A DNA stretch of 59,793 nt, from the NCBI GenBank assembly GCA_041572755.1, contig JBFFRY010000015.1, positions 1 through 59,793 of the forward strand, given 5' to 3'. Made by a program: the position numbers and the translations under genes. Source of the DNA: JBFELU01 sp041572755. GTDB taxonomy: Bacteria; Actinomycetota; Acidimicrobiia; Spongiisociales; UBA11373. How positions within the stretch are numbered: position 1 is the stretch's first letter; every line of letters begins with the position of its first letter. Below are positions 43,075 to 51,853 of the stretch, one piece after another. The notes beneath the pieces are model-generated. The model was not told the origin of the DNA. It worked only from the letters and a program-made list of their open reading frames with translations, and searched no databases.

Positions 43075-43945
43075 CGGGCGTCCTGCGCACGGTTCCGAGC
43101 GACGTCATCACCGCGATGCCGGCGATCACCACCACCGCTCCGGCCCACTGCAGGGTGGAGAGCCGCTCCGCGAAGATCAGTCGCGCCCACAGGATCGATG
43201 CGACCGGCTGAATCAGAAGGATCGCCGATGTCTCCAGGGCGGGAAGGCGGGGGAGGGCTGTCGTGATGAGCAGCCAAGAAACGACCTGGGTGCCGAGTGC
43301 CAAGGCCAGCAGCCACCCGTGGGCCGGCCACGATGGAGCGAGTTCGAATCCGCCGTCGAAGAGACCGACGATGACGCTGATGACGGCGGCGCCGATGGTG
43401 GCGTCGAGGAGAGGACCGGCGGTGGGTGCCAGGTGGCGCCGGTTGGAGTGGCGAAGGAGGATCAGGTACCCGGCGTAGGTGCCGGCGGTGCCTGCGCCGA
43501 ACAGGACGCCGCGCAGCGGATCGTCACCGTAGGCGCCGGATGCTCCGAGGCCGCTGATGAGCAGCACCCCGCCCAGCACCACCGGGATGGTGACGAAGGC
43601 GGCCCGGCTGGGGATCTCGCGATAGACGGCCCAGGCGATGAGGCCGACGAAGAGGACCTGGAGGTTGGCGAGGACGGTGGCGAGGCCGGCGCCGATGGCG
43701 TCGATCGAGGTGTCCCACATGATGAGATCGAGGCCGAGGAAGAGCCCGGCCGCGAAGGCGGTGCCCCGGGCTCGACCGTCGCGATGATCCCGGTCCCGCA
43801 TCACGAACCACACCGCGGCCAGAGCGGGGAGGGCGTAGACGGAGCGATAGAGGGCGGCGGTGGTCCCCGACACGTCGGCGAGGCGCATGTAGATGGCCGA
43901 GAAGGAGATTCCGACGGCTCCTGCGATAGCGCTGAGGTGGTGCAT
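43037..43945 (-). CDS. EamA/DMT-family exporter
   Basis: 302 residues with ten membrane segments in two EamA repeats. The first begins LSAIAGAVGISFSAIYMRLADVSG and the second near LDATIGAAVISVIVGLFDGGFEL. Sequence phrases LPALAAVWFVMRDRD, GLFLGLDLIMWDTSIDAIGAG and LPALETSAILLIQPVASILWA are typical of drug/metabolite transporters. Substrates of this family range from amino acids to nucleosides; none can be chosen. It is a single gene that overlaps the convergent receiver-like gene by 38 bases. Confidence 0.88.
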   Translation of the reverse strand: MHHLSAIAGAVGISFSAIYMRLADVSGTTAALYRSVYALPALAAVWFVMRDRDHRDGRARGTAFAAGLFLGLDLIMWDTSIDAIGAGLATVLANLQVLFVGLIAWAVYREIPSRAAFVTIPVVLGGVLLISGLGASGAYGDDPLRGVLFGAGTAGTYAGYLILLRHSNRRHLAPTAGPLLDATIGAAVISVIVGLFDGGFELAPSWPAHGWLLALALGTQVVSWLLITTALPRLPALETSAILLIQPVASILWARLIFAERLSTLQWAGAVVVIAGIAVMTSLGTVRRTPATPASEEARPPD

Positions 43946-43954
43946 GCCGGGGGG

Positions 43955-43960
43955 ACGCTA
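43955..43960 (-). promoter_or_regulatory. Candidate -10 box of the EamA exporter gene
   Basis: TAGCGT on the minus strand, 9 bases before the ATG at 43945, with a C/G-rich spacer and no ribosome site. Confidence 0.4.
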
Positions 43961-44067
43961 CCGGATCGGTTCAGTCGCTCCCGCCGCCTTCCGATGCCAA
44001 AGGGGGGAGAGCGACGCAGCGGTTGGTCTCCCCCTACGATGCGCACACAGGACAGCCACGGATAGTC

Positions 44068-45270
44068 ATGTACGAGGAGTATCGCTTCGGGAGCGCCGAT
44101 TTCGTGCGCCTCATGCGGGCGGTGACCGCGCTCGCCCTCTTGGTGGCCCTCGGGGGTGGGCTGCTCATGACGTTGCGAACCGCCCGCGACCCCACCACAG
44201 GATCGGTGGAGTTCGCCCCTGCATTGGCGGTCGGCGTGGTGCTCCTGGAGCGGGCCGATCAGGTGGGTCCCGATCCCTTCACATCCCCGGTCGCCGTCGA
44301 TCTGGGTCTCGATCCGGCCCTGCTCGCCCTGCCCCCGCTGGCGACGACCGCGCTGATGACGCCACATCGCCGCGGGTCCGACGCCGATCTGCTGGCGGCG
44401 GGCGCTTTCGGGTGGGAGCTGATCCGCCGCAAAGACCGGGTAGGCCGGTCACTACCCATCGAGGAGATCCGAGCAGCGGCTTCGGAGATCCTCGGTCTCG
44501 ATGCCACGGTCATCGATCTCGACGATCGCAACAACGACGGGTTCGACGACGACGGCTCGTTCACGCTGCGTGCCAGTGACGGCTCGGCGGTGTGCGTCAC
44601 CCCCGGGGACCGCAGGACCCTGGCGCTGGCACAGGGTCTCCCCGTCGACCCCGACGACGGGGTGGCCAGCCACGGGCTCTCGTGGGACGCCCGGGGTCCT
44701 TGTGGCAGTCGCACCACGGCTCAGCTGGTGAGCCGGACGGGTGGAACGCCGGGTGTCTTCGGAGCCAGCGCCGAGGGCGAGGTGTGTGATGTCGGTGGGC
44801 TGGTGACTGCTCTTCAGGCGAATCCCCGCGTTGCCGAGGGGTGGGCCTCCGTGCACGGCCTCACCGAGGACGCGATCGGGAGCTTCGTGGCGGAACTGAC
44901 TCCGGTCATCCTGTTGCGCGACACGGCCGTTACCAGCTTCGGTTGGTCGGACGGGTGGATCACGCCGCGGCAGTCGATTCTGCAACGCGGTACCGCGGTG
45001 CTCATCGATCGGCGGGGGTCGCCGGTGACCCGGTGTCTGTCGGGGAGTCCGTTGCGTGCCCCGCAGACCCTGCCGGCCACCCCCGATTTCCGGGGGGACG
45101 CCTGGAAGGGTTTCACCCGAGCCTCGACGGTGGAGGTGGTGGCGGCGACCGGTGATGTGAGTGAGTTCGTGCTGATCGACGTCCAGACCGGAATCCCCAT
45201 CCGCCGATCCGCCGGGATCAACGGCCAGCTCGCCTCACTGGCCGGACCGCTGTTTGAGTCCGACCCCTAG
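44068..45270 (+). CDS. DUF6777-type secreted or membrane-anchored protein
   Basis: 400 residues from ATG 44068. An N-terminal helix (AVTALALLVALGGGLLMTL) anchors or exports it. The region GWASVHGLTEDAIGSFVAELTPVILLRDTAVTSFGW, then TPRQSILQRGTAVLIDRRGSPVTRCLSGSPL and GDAWKGF, matches the actinobacterial DUF6777 domain, with paired cysteines. The middle part adds an acidic stretch, IDLDDRNNDGFDDDGSF, which looks like a calcium-binding loop. There is no enzymatic motif. The gene is preceded by a 122-base gap that may hold its promoter (TACGAT near 44036). Confidence 0.65.
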   Translation: MYEEYRFGSADFVRLMRAVTALALLVALGGGLLMTLRTARDPTTGSVEFAPALAVGVVLLERADQVGPDPFTSPVAVDLGLDPALLALPPLATTALMTPHRRGSDADLLAAGAFGWELIRRKDRVGRSLPIEEIRAAASEILGLDATVIDLDDRNNDGFDDDGSFTLRASDGSAVCVTPGDRRTLALAQGLPVDPDDGVASHGLSWDARGPCGSRTTAQLVSRTGGTPGVFGASAEGEVCDVGGLVTALQANPRVAEGWASVHGLTEDAIGSFVAELTPVILLRDTAVTSFGWSDGWITPRQSILQRGTAVLIDRRGSPVTRCLSGSPLRAPQTLPATPDFRGDAWKGFTRASTVEVVAATGDVSEFVLIDVQTGIPIRRSAGINGQLASLAGPLFESDP

Positions 45271-45278
45271 AGGGGCGG

Positions 45279-45284
45279 TAGCCT
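45279..45284 (+). promoter_or_regulatory. Candidate -10 box of the acyl-CoA dehydrogenase gene
   Basis: TAGCCT; the leader of about 20 bases includes GGAGAGGTG before the ATG at 45312. Confidence 0.4.
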
Positions 45285-45311
45285 CAGGTCGGAATCGGAG
45301 AGGTGAGCAGT

Positions 45312-46457
45312 ATGGATTTCGCCTTGTCCGCCGAGCATGAGGCCTTTCGGCGGGTGGTTCGGGAGTTCGCCGAGGCGGAGATCGCCCCGCATGCCGAGGA
45401 ATGGGATCGGACCCACACCTTTCCCGTCGAAACCATTCGCAAGATGGGAGAGATGGGGCTCTTCGGGTTGCCGTTCCCGGAGGAGTTTGGGGGTTCCGAG
45501 GCGGGCCTCCTGACTCTGTGTCTCGCCATCGAGGAGATCGCTCGGGTCGACTCTTCGATGGCCATCACTCTGGAGGCCGCCGTCGGCCTGGGGGCCAACC
45601 CGATCTTCCACTTCGGCTCTGACGCCCAAAAGCAACGCTGGCTCCCCGATCTCGCCGCCGGGAAGGCCCTGGCCGCTTTCGGGCTCACCGAGCCGGATGC
45701 CGGCTCGGATGCCGGTGCCACCAGGACCCGCGCCGAACGCGACGGCGGCGAGTGGGTCATCAATGGAACCAAGGCCTTCATCACCAATTCGGGGACCGAG
45801 TTGACGTCCCTGGTGATCGTGACCGCTCGCACCGGCCCCGACGAGATCTCCGCGATCATCGTCCCGGCGGGCACGCCCGGCATGCTCGTCGAGCCCTCCT
45901 ATCGGAAGATGGGGTGGCGGGCCTCCGACACCCACGAGATTCGCCTCGACGACTGTCGGGTGCCGGCGGACAACCTTCTCGGCGAGGAGGGCCGGGGTTT
46001 CCACCAGTTCCTCTCGATCCTCGATGATGGGAGAGCGGCGATCGCGGCTATGGCGGTCGGGGTCATCCAGGGGTGTCTCGATCACAGCGTGGCCTATGCC
46101 AAGGAACGGCAGGCTTTCGGCAGGCCGATCGGCGCCTATCAGGCCGTGGCTTTCAAGTGTGCCGACATGGAGGTGTCGCTGGAAGCGGCCCGCATGCTCA
46201 CCTACCGGGCCGCTTGGCTGCGAGACAACGGACGCCCTTTCCGGCAGGCGGCGGCCCAGGCCAAGCTGTTCGCCTCCGGAGCAGCAGTCGATGCGACCCG
46301 CCACGCCACTCAGATCTTCGGGGGATACGGGTTCGTGGACGAGACGCCGGTGTCCCGCTTCTATCGCGACGCCAAGGCCCTGGAGATCGGGGAGGGGACC
46401 AGTGAGATCCAGCGTCTGGTGATCGCCCGGGGTCTCGGTCTGGCTGCCGACGCCTAG
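45312..46457 (+). CDS. Acyl-CoA dehydrogenase
   Basis: 381 residues from ATG 45312 (GAGAGG lies just upstream; GTG 45303 would add three residues). It shows FGLTEPDAGSDAGATRT and WVINGTKAFITNSG for FAD and substrate binding, RQAFGRPIGAYQAVAFKCADM, QIFGGYGFVDETPVSRFYRDAKALEIGEGTSEIQRLVIAR near the C-terminus. The glutamate in GEGTSEIQ is the catalytic base position of short- and medium-chain enzymes. Chain specificity is not clear; short-chain or branched acyl-CoA is likely. It is a single gene whose electron acceptor ETF is not in the window. Confidence 0.93.
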   Translation: MDFALSAEHEAFRRVVREFAEAEIAPHAEEWDRTHTFPVETIRKMGEMGLFGLPFPEEFGGSEAGLLTLCLAIEEIARVDSSMAITLEAAVGLGANPIFHFGSDAQKQRWLPDLAAGKALAAFGLTEPDAGSDAGATRTRAERDGGEWVINGTKAFITNSGTELTSLVIVTARTGPDEISAIIVPAGTPGMLVEPSYRKMGWRASDTHEIRLDDCRVPADNLLGEEGRGFHQFLSILDDGRAAIAAMAVGVIQGCLDHSVAYAKERQAFGRPIGAYQAVAFKCADMEVSLEAARMLTYRAAWLRDNGRPFRQAAAQAKLFASGAAVDATRHATQIFGGYGFVDETPVSRFYRDAKALEIGEGTSEIQRLVIARGLGLAADA

Positions 46458-47071
46458 TTGCGGTCGGCCTCGGCGAGCCGCTCCTCTTTGGCGTCCCGAT
46501 TGATAGCCAGGAGGCCGCCGGCGAGCAGGGGCACCCCGAAGAGAAGCCCGTATCCGACCCGCTGGGCGACCGCAGGATCGACGTCGTCGACGGCGGAGAA
46601 CACCGCCACCAGGGTCCACGCCAGCCCTGCCACCCACAGCGCCGTGAGGAAGTAGCCGAAGGCGCGATCGTCCCCACCGGCCACCACAACGATGCCGACC
46701 AGGAGGGAGATCGCGAGGCCGGCCAGGAGGCCGAGCCCGACTCGCTCGGCCGCCCCCGATTCCAGGTCGGCGACCTTGACGATGACTGCGATCATTGCCC
46801 AGACAACCCCCACCGCCAGGGCGGCGCCGATCAGGTAGGCAAAGGCCCGGTCGTCGCTGGACATGCCGACGGCGATGGCACCGCCGACGACCAGGAGGAT
46901 CCCCAGTGCTGCCAGGAGGGCGAAGCCGGCGCGGCGGGCTGTGTCTCCCTCCACATCGGTGACCGAGGCGATGACCGCAACGCCCGCCCAGATGACGGCG
47001 ACGGCCACCACCGCTCCGATGATGAACGCCAAGGTTCGATCGTCTCTCACGGGCCTCCCGGTTGCGGTCAT
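46454..47071 (-). CDS. Membrane protein built from three repeated two-helix modules
   Basis: 205 residues. Three modules of about 60 residues repeat the pattern DDR-[TA]-[LF]-x-[FY], first helix ending in WAxxAV or W-x-L-V-A-V, a short acidic loop [DE]x[DE], RxG, second helix (GLLAGLAISLLVG and cognates). They start near residues 9, 72 and 130. Six helices result, with charged DDR turns on one face and R-x-G turns on the other. I know no named family. The start ATG overlaps a TACGAT box; GTG 47050, behind GGGAGG, is an alternative that would still keep the first DDR. Confidence 0.7.
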   Translation of the reverse strand: MTATGRPVRDDRTLAFIIGAVVAVAVIWAGVAVIASVTDVEGDTARRAGFALLAALGILLVVGGAIAVGMSSDDRAFAYLIGAALAVGVVWAMIAVIVKVADLESGAAERVGLGLLAGLAISLLVGIVVVAGGDDRAFGYFLTALWVAGLAWTLVAVFSAVDDVDPAVAQRVGYGLLFGVPLLAGGLLAINRDAKEERLAEADRN

Positions 47072-47108
47072 CGTAGACGGACCGTCGCGGCCGGCGTTGG
47101 CGATGGCC

Positions 47109-47114
47109 TAGGGT
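47109..47114 (+). promoter_or_regulatory. Candidate -10 box of the DUF1330 gene
   Basis: TAGGGT, 7 bases before the GTG at 47122. It overlaps the earlier GTG at 47113, which therefore is unlikely to be the start. Confidence 0.45.
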
Positions 47115-47121
47115 GGCTGTC

Positions 47122-47424
47122 GTGCCTAAGGGATACGTTGTGGTGCTCCTCGACGTCGTGGACGCGGCCCTCTATGCCGAGTATGCGCGACGAGCCACGG
47201 AGATCGAGGCGCGCCACGGAGGCAGGCCGCTCGTCGTCGGGGATGCAGCCGAGGTGGTTGAGGGTGACTGGCCGGCCGAGCGCGTCGTGGTGCTCGAGTT
47301 CCCCACAATCGGAGATGCCCGTGCTTGGTATGCCGACCCCGACTATCGGGATCTGATCCCCCTGCGGCACCGAGCGACCCGGTCCCGGCTGCTGTTCATC
47401 GAGGGCTTCGAACCCGGTTCCTGA
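47122..47424 (+). CDS. DUF1330 protein (dimeric alpha/beta barrel)
   Basis: 100 residues from GTG 47122. The fold is a ferredoxin-like barrel of the DUF1330 family: GYVVVLLDVVDAALYAEYA, RPLVVGDAAEVVEGDWPAERVVVLEFPTIGDARAWYADPDY and HRATRSRLLFIEGF. Small proteins of this kind are soluble dimers, often near catabolic genes, and a few resemble monooxygenases or isomerases. No activity can be assigned. The DUF3179 gene starts 46 bases after it. Confidence 0.85.
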   Translation: MPKGYVVVLLDVVDAALYAEYARRATEIEARHGGRPLVVGDAAEVVEGDWPAERVVVLEFPTIGDARAWYADPDYRDLIPLRHRATRSRLLFIEGFEPGS

Positions 47425-47470
47425 GATGCTTTCGGGAACGCTTTCCTGGGATCTCGACGTTGCACGCCCC

Positions 47471-48832
47471 ATGAGGCGTGTCTCCCTGATGATGGCGGCG
47501 ATCCTGATGTGGGTCGCCTGCGGGGACGGGGCCGACCCGGTGGACGCCTCGGGTGCAACGATTCCCCCTGCTCCCGAAACGCGTCCCGGTCCGCTCGATC
47601 AGGCGGTCGTCGCCGATCTGGAGCTGGTGCTGGGCGATCTCGGCAACTTCGTGGATCCGGACGCGATCACCCGGCTCGGGGAGTCGGGGGACCCCCGGGT
47701 CGCCTGGCTGTTCTCGGATCTGCTGCGGTTTGCCCAGCGCGGGCACATCGGTGACACGACCACCGCGGCGTTCGAGACGCTGACCGGGGCCGAGGTCACC
47801 GCCGAGCTTCCCTGGCAGCAGGTCACCGATTGGCTCATCGCCTGGGATCTCCCGGCACCACCCGACTACGTGGATTGGAAGCGACGTCTGTTCGAGTTCG
47901 TCGAGCCTGCCTGGGCCGCGTTTTTCGATGATGCCGATGCCGATATCGATTGGCGCTGGGTGTCGTGGGGCGGGGTGCTGATCGACGACCGCCCCATCGA
48001 TGCGGTGCGCCGCCCGTGTCCCGAGGGCTGCATCCCGGCCCTGAACGATCCGGCGGTGACCGAGGCCGCCGGGGGGGACTGGTATCCCGATGACCGTTTC
48101 GTGTTCGGGGTGGTGGTAGACGGGGAGGCCCGGGCCTACCCGAAGCACCAGATGGAGGTCCACGAGATGGTCAACGACACGCTCGGGGGACGTCGCATCG
48201 GGATTCCCTACTGCACCCTGTGCGGATCGGCGCAGGCATATTTCACCGATGCCGTCCCCGGATTCGGGACGCTGGAGCTGCGCACCTCGGGACTGCTGTC
48301 CCGTTCCAACAAGGTCATGTTCGATCTCACCACGTGGTCGGTCTTCGACACGTTCACCGGACGGGCGGTGTCGGGCCCGCTTCGGGAGGCCGGCGTGGTC
48401 TTGGAGATGATCACGGTCCGTACCACCACGTGGGGCGATTGGAAGGCGACCCACCCCGACACGACGATCGTGGCGCCCGACGGAGGTATCGGCCGCACCT
48501 ACCCGGATGATCCGCTGCGGGGCCGGGACGACGACGGCCCGATCTTCCCGATCGGGGAAGTGGACCCTCGCCTCCCCACCCAGGAGCCGGTGCTCGGCGT
48601 CATCAATCCCGAGGGGGAGGCGGTGGCTTTCCCGGTGGGGGAGGCGGCCCGGGAATTGGAGGCGGGAGCCGCAGTGGAAGCGGCCGGAGTTCGGGTGGTG
48701 GCCACGGGGGCCGGGTTGGGTGCGGAGACGCTCGACGGTTCACCCCTCACCACTCATCAGGCGTTCTGGTTCGCCTGGAGCCAATTCCACCCCAACACTG
48801 TGCTGTGGAGCGGGGTGGCGGTGGGCGGCTAG
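47471..48832 (+). CDS. DUF3179 lipoprotein
   Basis: 453 residues from ATG 47471, which places a short signal sequence directly at the N-terminus with lipobox LMWVAC; an in-frame ATG at 47426 would put 15 charged residues before it. The DUF3179 domain is identified by FVFGVVVDGEARAYPKHQMEVHEMVNDTLGGRRIG, then IPYCTLCGSAQAY with a CxxC, RSNKVMFDLTT and WKATHPDTTIV. The residues H, H and CxxC could bind a metal or heme. The family is common in marine and soil bacteria and archaea, and its role is unknown. The N-terminal third (about 40-170) is a separate helical part. Confidence 0.85.
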   Translation: MRRVSLMMAAILMWVACGDGADPVDASGATIPPAPETRPGPLDQAVVADLELVLGDLGNFVDPDAITRLGESGDPRVAWLFSDLLRFAQRGHIGDTTTAAFETLTGAEVTAELPWQQVTDWLIAWDLPAPPDYVDWKRRLFEFVEPAWAAFFDDADADIDWRWVSWGGVLIDDRPIDAVRRPCPEGCIPALNDPAVTEAAGGDWYPDDRFVFGVVVDGEARAYPKHQMEVHEMVNDTLGGRRIGIPYCTLCGSAQAYFTDAVPGFGTLELRTSGLLSRSNKVMFDLTTWSVFDTFTGRAVSGPLREAGVVLEMITVRTTTWGDWKATHPDTTIVAPDGGIGRTYPDDPLRGRDDDGPIFPIGEVDPRLPTQEPVLGVINPEGEAVAFPVGEAARELEAGAAVEAAGVRVVATGAGLGAETLDGSPLTTHQAFWFAWSQFHPNTVLWSGVAVGG

Positions 48833-48935
48833 CCCCCTTCCGACGGCGCGCTTCTCGATCGATTTCCCTTGACATGATCAATACGGTGGCGTCGTGTCGC
48901 TGCGCCCCCGCTCGGCGGCCCGGCGGCGGCTCCGG

Positions 48936-48941
48936 TAGCGT
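48936..48941 (+). promoter_or_regulatory. Candidate -10 box of the class III cyclase gene
   Basis: TAGCGT, 6 bases before the GTG at 48948; leaderless spacing. Confidence 0.45.
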
Positions 48942-48947
48942 GAACTC

Positions 48948-51764
48948 GTGCCCGACAGACCTACCGGTTTGGTCACATTCCTCTTCACCGACGTGGAGGG
49001 CAGCACCCGGCTGTGGGCCCGTGATCCGGAGGCGATGAGCCGGGCCCTGCAGCGCCACGATCGGGTGCTGGAGTCGGCCATCGCCGATCACGGTGGGTAC
49101 GTCTTCACCAAGGCGGGCGATGCCTTCTCCGCGGCGTTCTCGTCACCGGCCGATGCAGTTCGGGCGGCGATCACCGCGCAGCGCGAGTTGGGAGCCGCCG
49201 AGAGCGACGAAGACGAGCCCCTGCGGGTGCGGATGGCGCTCCACGCCGGTGAAGCGGAGGAACGCGGCGGCGATTACTACGGACCCCCCCTCAACCGTTG
49301 CGCCCGGCTGCTCGAGGTAGCCAACGGTGGACAGATCGCTATCTCCTCGGTGGTTGCCGGGCTCCTCGACGACCCGCCGGAAGGCGTGAGTCTTCGCGAT
49401 CTCGGTGAGCATCGCCTCCGGGACCTGGCCGGGACCGAGCGGGTATTCGACGTCGGTCATCCCGATCTCGACCGATCATCCCGTCGTCGCCACCTCCCGG
49501 CCGGTCACCACAATCTCCCGACACGGCTGACCGCCTTCGTGGGCCGCGGCGATGAGCTCGCCGAGGTTCGATCACTCATGGACCGTTCCCCTCTGGTGAC
49601 CCTCACCGGGGTCGGTGGGGTCGGCAAGACGAGGCTGGCGCTCGAGGCGGTCGCCGACCGGCTGGTGCAGTTCAGCGGTGGCGTGTGGTACGTCGACCTG
49701 GCGCCCCTCACCGGACCGGAGGCCGTCCCCGAGGCTGTGGCCAAGACGATCGGAGTCCTGGAACGCCCTCCCGACCCCATGCTGGAGACCCTGCTGGAGC
49801 ATCTCGAGCGCCGGCCGATCCTGCTCCTCCTCGACAACTGCGAGCACGTGGTCGGCGGGGTCGCCAAGCTGGCCGAGAGCGCCCTGAGACGCGTCACGGA
49901 CCTGCGGATCCTCGTCACCAGCCGCGAGGCGCTCGCCGTCTCCGGCGAGCTCGTCCACGTGGTTCGACCCTTGGATGCCGCCGGGGACGGTGACGGGGAA
50001 GCCTCCGATGCCGAGGCGCTCTTTGTGGACCGGGCCCGACTCGTCGACCCCGGCTTCGTGTGGTCCGAGGCCGTCACCGAGATCTGTGATCGTCTCGATC
50101 GGATTCCGCTGGCGATCGAGCTTGCCGCCGCCTGGGTGCGGGTGCTGTCCACGACCCAGATCGCCCGGCGTCTCGACGACCGCTTCCGTCTGCTCACCGG
50201 CGGGGAACGCATGGCGGCCCCCCACCAGCAGACGCTGCTCTCGACCATGGACTGGAGCTACGACCAGCTCACCTCGGTCGAGCAGACCCTGCTGCGCCGC
50301 CTCTCGGTGTTTCGCGGTGACTTCACGCTCGAGGCCGCAACCGAGGTGTGCGGCTTCGGCGACGTCGACCCCGACGGTGTCGTCCTCCTTCTCCACCGGC
50401 TCGTCGAAACCTCACTGGTGGATCCCGTCGGCGAGGGTCGATTCCGGCTGCTCGAGACGGTTCGCCACTACGGGGTCCGCCGCCGCACCGAGCAGGACGA
50501 GCCGGGGGTCCTGGAGCGGCGGCATGCCGAGTACGTCCTCGAGGCGGGGCCGGAGGGTCCCGGAGGCGTGCCGGAGCCGGGGGCGCGGCTGGAGTGGTTC
50601 GCCTTTCGGGACGCCGAGTACGACAACTATCGGGCCGCCCTCGACTGGGCCCTCCAGGCCGATGACCTCGATCTGGCCGCCGGACTGGCCATCGAGTTGG
50701 GCAACTACTGGCTCAACTCGGGCTGCTGCATGGGGGAGGGGGAGCGATGGCTCCGGGCGGTCCTCGAACGGCTCGACGCGACACCGTCGCAGCGACGCCA
50801 GCGCATCCTCACATTCGCTGCGGTGCAGAGGATCGCCGCCGGCCGCTATGAGGAGGCCGAGGCGCTGGCGTCGGAGGTCGAGGCGATCGCTGCGGAGCTG
50901 GATGATCCGGCCGCGGTTGCCTCGGCGCTCACGATCCGGGGGACGGTCGCCGGTGTCGTCGGATGTCTGGACGATGCCGTGGAGCTCACCCGGCGTGCCT
51001 TCGAGATCGCCCGCGATCGCAACGATCCCCGAACGACGGACAAGCTCCTTCACCTGGTCATGTCGCTGGTGCGTGTCGGTGACTACGAGGCGGCCGAACG
51101 GGCACTCGACGACCATGTCGCGATCGTCGAAGCGCAGGACGAGGAGGAGGGGAGGCTCCTCCAGGTCATGTGGCGGGGGATCCTGGCCTATTACCGAGGG
51201 GACCTGGATGAGGCCGACCGGCGGCTCCGGGAAGCGCTGGAAGTGATGCCGGATGTGGTGCGCGGCGGGGTGGCCTTCGCCCGGCTCCACACGGCGTGGA
51301 CTGCTCTGGCACGGGGCAGAGCCGAGCGAGCCGCCACCGTGGCTCGGGCGGTGCAGGACCTGGCGAGGCAGGCGGGCGATGCGCTCATCGAGGGCGACGC
51401 CGTCATCGTCGAGATACTCGCCTCCGCCGAACTGGGTGATTGGTCGGCAGCTTCGACTGCGCTCGATGCCGCTCGAACCATGCTGGAACGGTCCCGATCC
51501 ATGGCGCTCGCCGGACGGCTGGCGGAGGCGAGAGCCGCCCTCGACCTGTCTCATGACCCCGAGGCGGCGGTCACCTGGCTGGCGGCGGCGGACGCGCTCA
51601 CCCGGTTGACCGGCGCGACCCGCCCCCTACCCGAGCAGCAGCGTTACGAGACGATGGTCGCCGCCACCCGGGACCAGTTGGGCAGTGCCCGCTTCGACCG
51701 GATCTGGGACCCGGTGGCCCGGCTGGACCGGACGGCCGCTTTGGGCCGGATTCTGCGCAGCTGA
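48948..51764 (+). CDS. Class III adenylate/guanylate cyclase fused to STAND-type ATPase and TPR repeats
   Basis: 938 residues, GTG start. Residues of about 5-165 are a class III nucleotide cyclase: TFLFTDVEGSTRLW carries the first metal Asp, VFTKAGDAFSAAF the lysine and second Asp, and GGDYYGPPLNRCARL the catalytic Asn and Arg, so all key residues are present. Next comes a NB-ARC/STAND ATPase (TGVGGVGKTRLALEAV, ILLLLDNCEHVV, ILVTSREAL), a winged-helix-like stretch (LLRRLSVFRGDFTLEAATEVCGF) and about 350 residues of helical TPR-like repeats. Unlike many relatives it has no C-terminal LuxR helix-turn-helix. Signal binding to the TPR part may control cyclase output. Confidence 0.9.
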   Translation: MPDRPTGLVTFLFTDVEGSTRLWARDPEAMSRALQRHDRVLESAIADHGGYVFTKAGDAFSAAFSSPADAVRAAITAQRELGAAESDEDEPLRVRMALHAGEAEERGGDYYGPPLNRCARLLEVANGGQIAISSVVAGLLDDPPEGVSLRDLGEHRLRDLAGTERVFDVGHPDLDRSSRRRHLPAGHHNLPTRLTAFVGRGDELAEVRSLMDRSPLVTLTGVGGVGKTRLALEAVADRLVQFSGGVWYVDLAPLTGPEAVPEAVAKTIGVLERPPDPMLETLLEHLERRPILLLLDNCEHVVGGVAKLAESALRRVTDLRILVTSREALAVSGELVHVVRPLDAAGDGDGEASDAEALFVDRARLVDPGFVWSEAVTEICDRLDRIPLAIELAAAWVRVLSTTQIARRLDDRFRLLTGGERMAAPHQQTLLSTMDWSYDQLTSVEQTLLRRLSVFRGDFTLEAATEVCGFGDVDPDGVVLLLHRLVETSLVDPVGEGRFRLLETVRHYGVRRRTEQDEPGVLERRHAEYVLEAGPEGPGGVPEPGARLEWFAFRDAEYDNYRAALDWALQADDLDLAAGLAIELGNYWLNSGCCMGEGERWLRAVLERLDATPSQRRQRILTFAAVQRIAAGRYEEAEALASEVEAIAAELDDPAAVASALTIRGTVAGVVGCLDDAVELTRRAFEIARDRNDPRTTDKLLHLVMSLVRVGDYEAAERALDDHVAIVEAQDEEEGRLLQVMWRGILAYYRGDLDEADRRLREALEVMPDVVRGGVAFARLHTAWTALARGRAERAATVARAVQDLARQAGDALIEGDAVIVEILASAELGDWSAASTALDAARTMLERSRSMALAGRLAEARAALDLSHDPEAAVTWLAAADALTRLTGATRPLPEQQRYETMVAATRDQLGSARFDRIWDPVARLDRTAALGRILRS

Positions 51765-51766
51765 GC

Positions 51767-51792
51767 GGGGCTCCCTCGAAGATTGGAGCCCC
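51767..51792 (+). terminator. Hairpin between convergent cyclase and lipoprotein genes
   Basis: GGGGCTCC and GGAGCCCC form a perfect 8-bp stem over a 10-base loop, two bases after the cyclase stop. It could end transcription in both directions; no strong T-run follows. Confidence 0.55.
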
Positions 51793-51853
51793 ACTCTCGG
51801 CACATCCGATCGACCCCGCCGGCTCCGGCGGCTTCTCGGCGGACCGAACCGGG

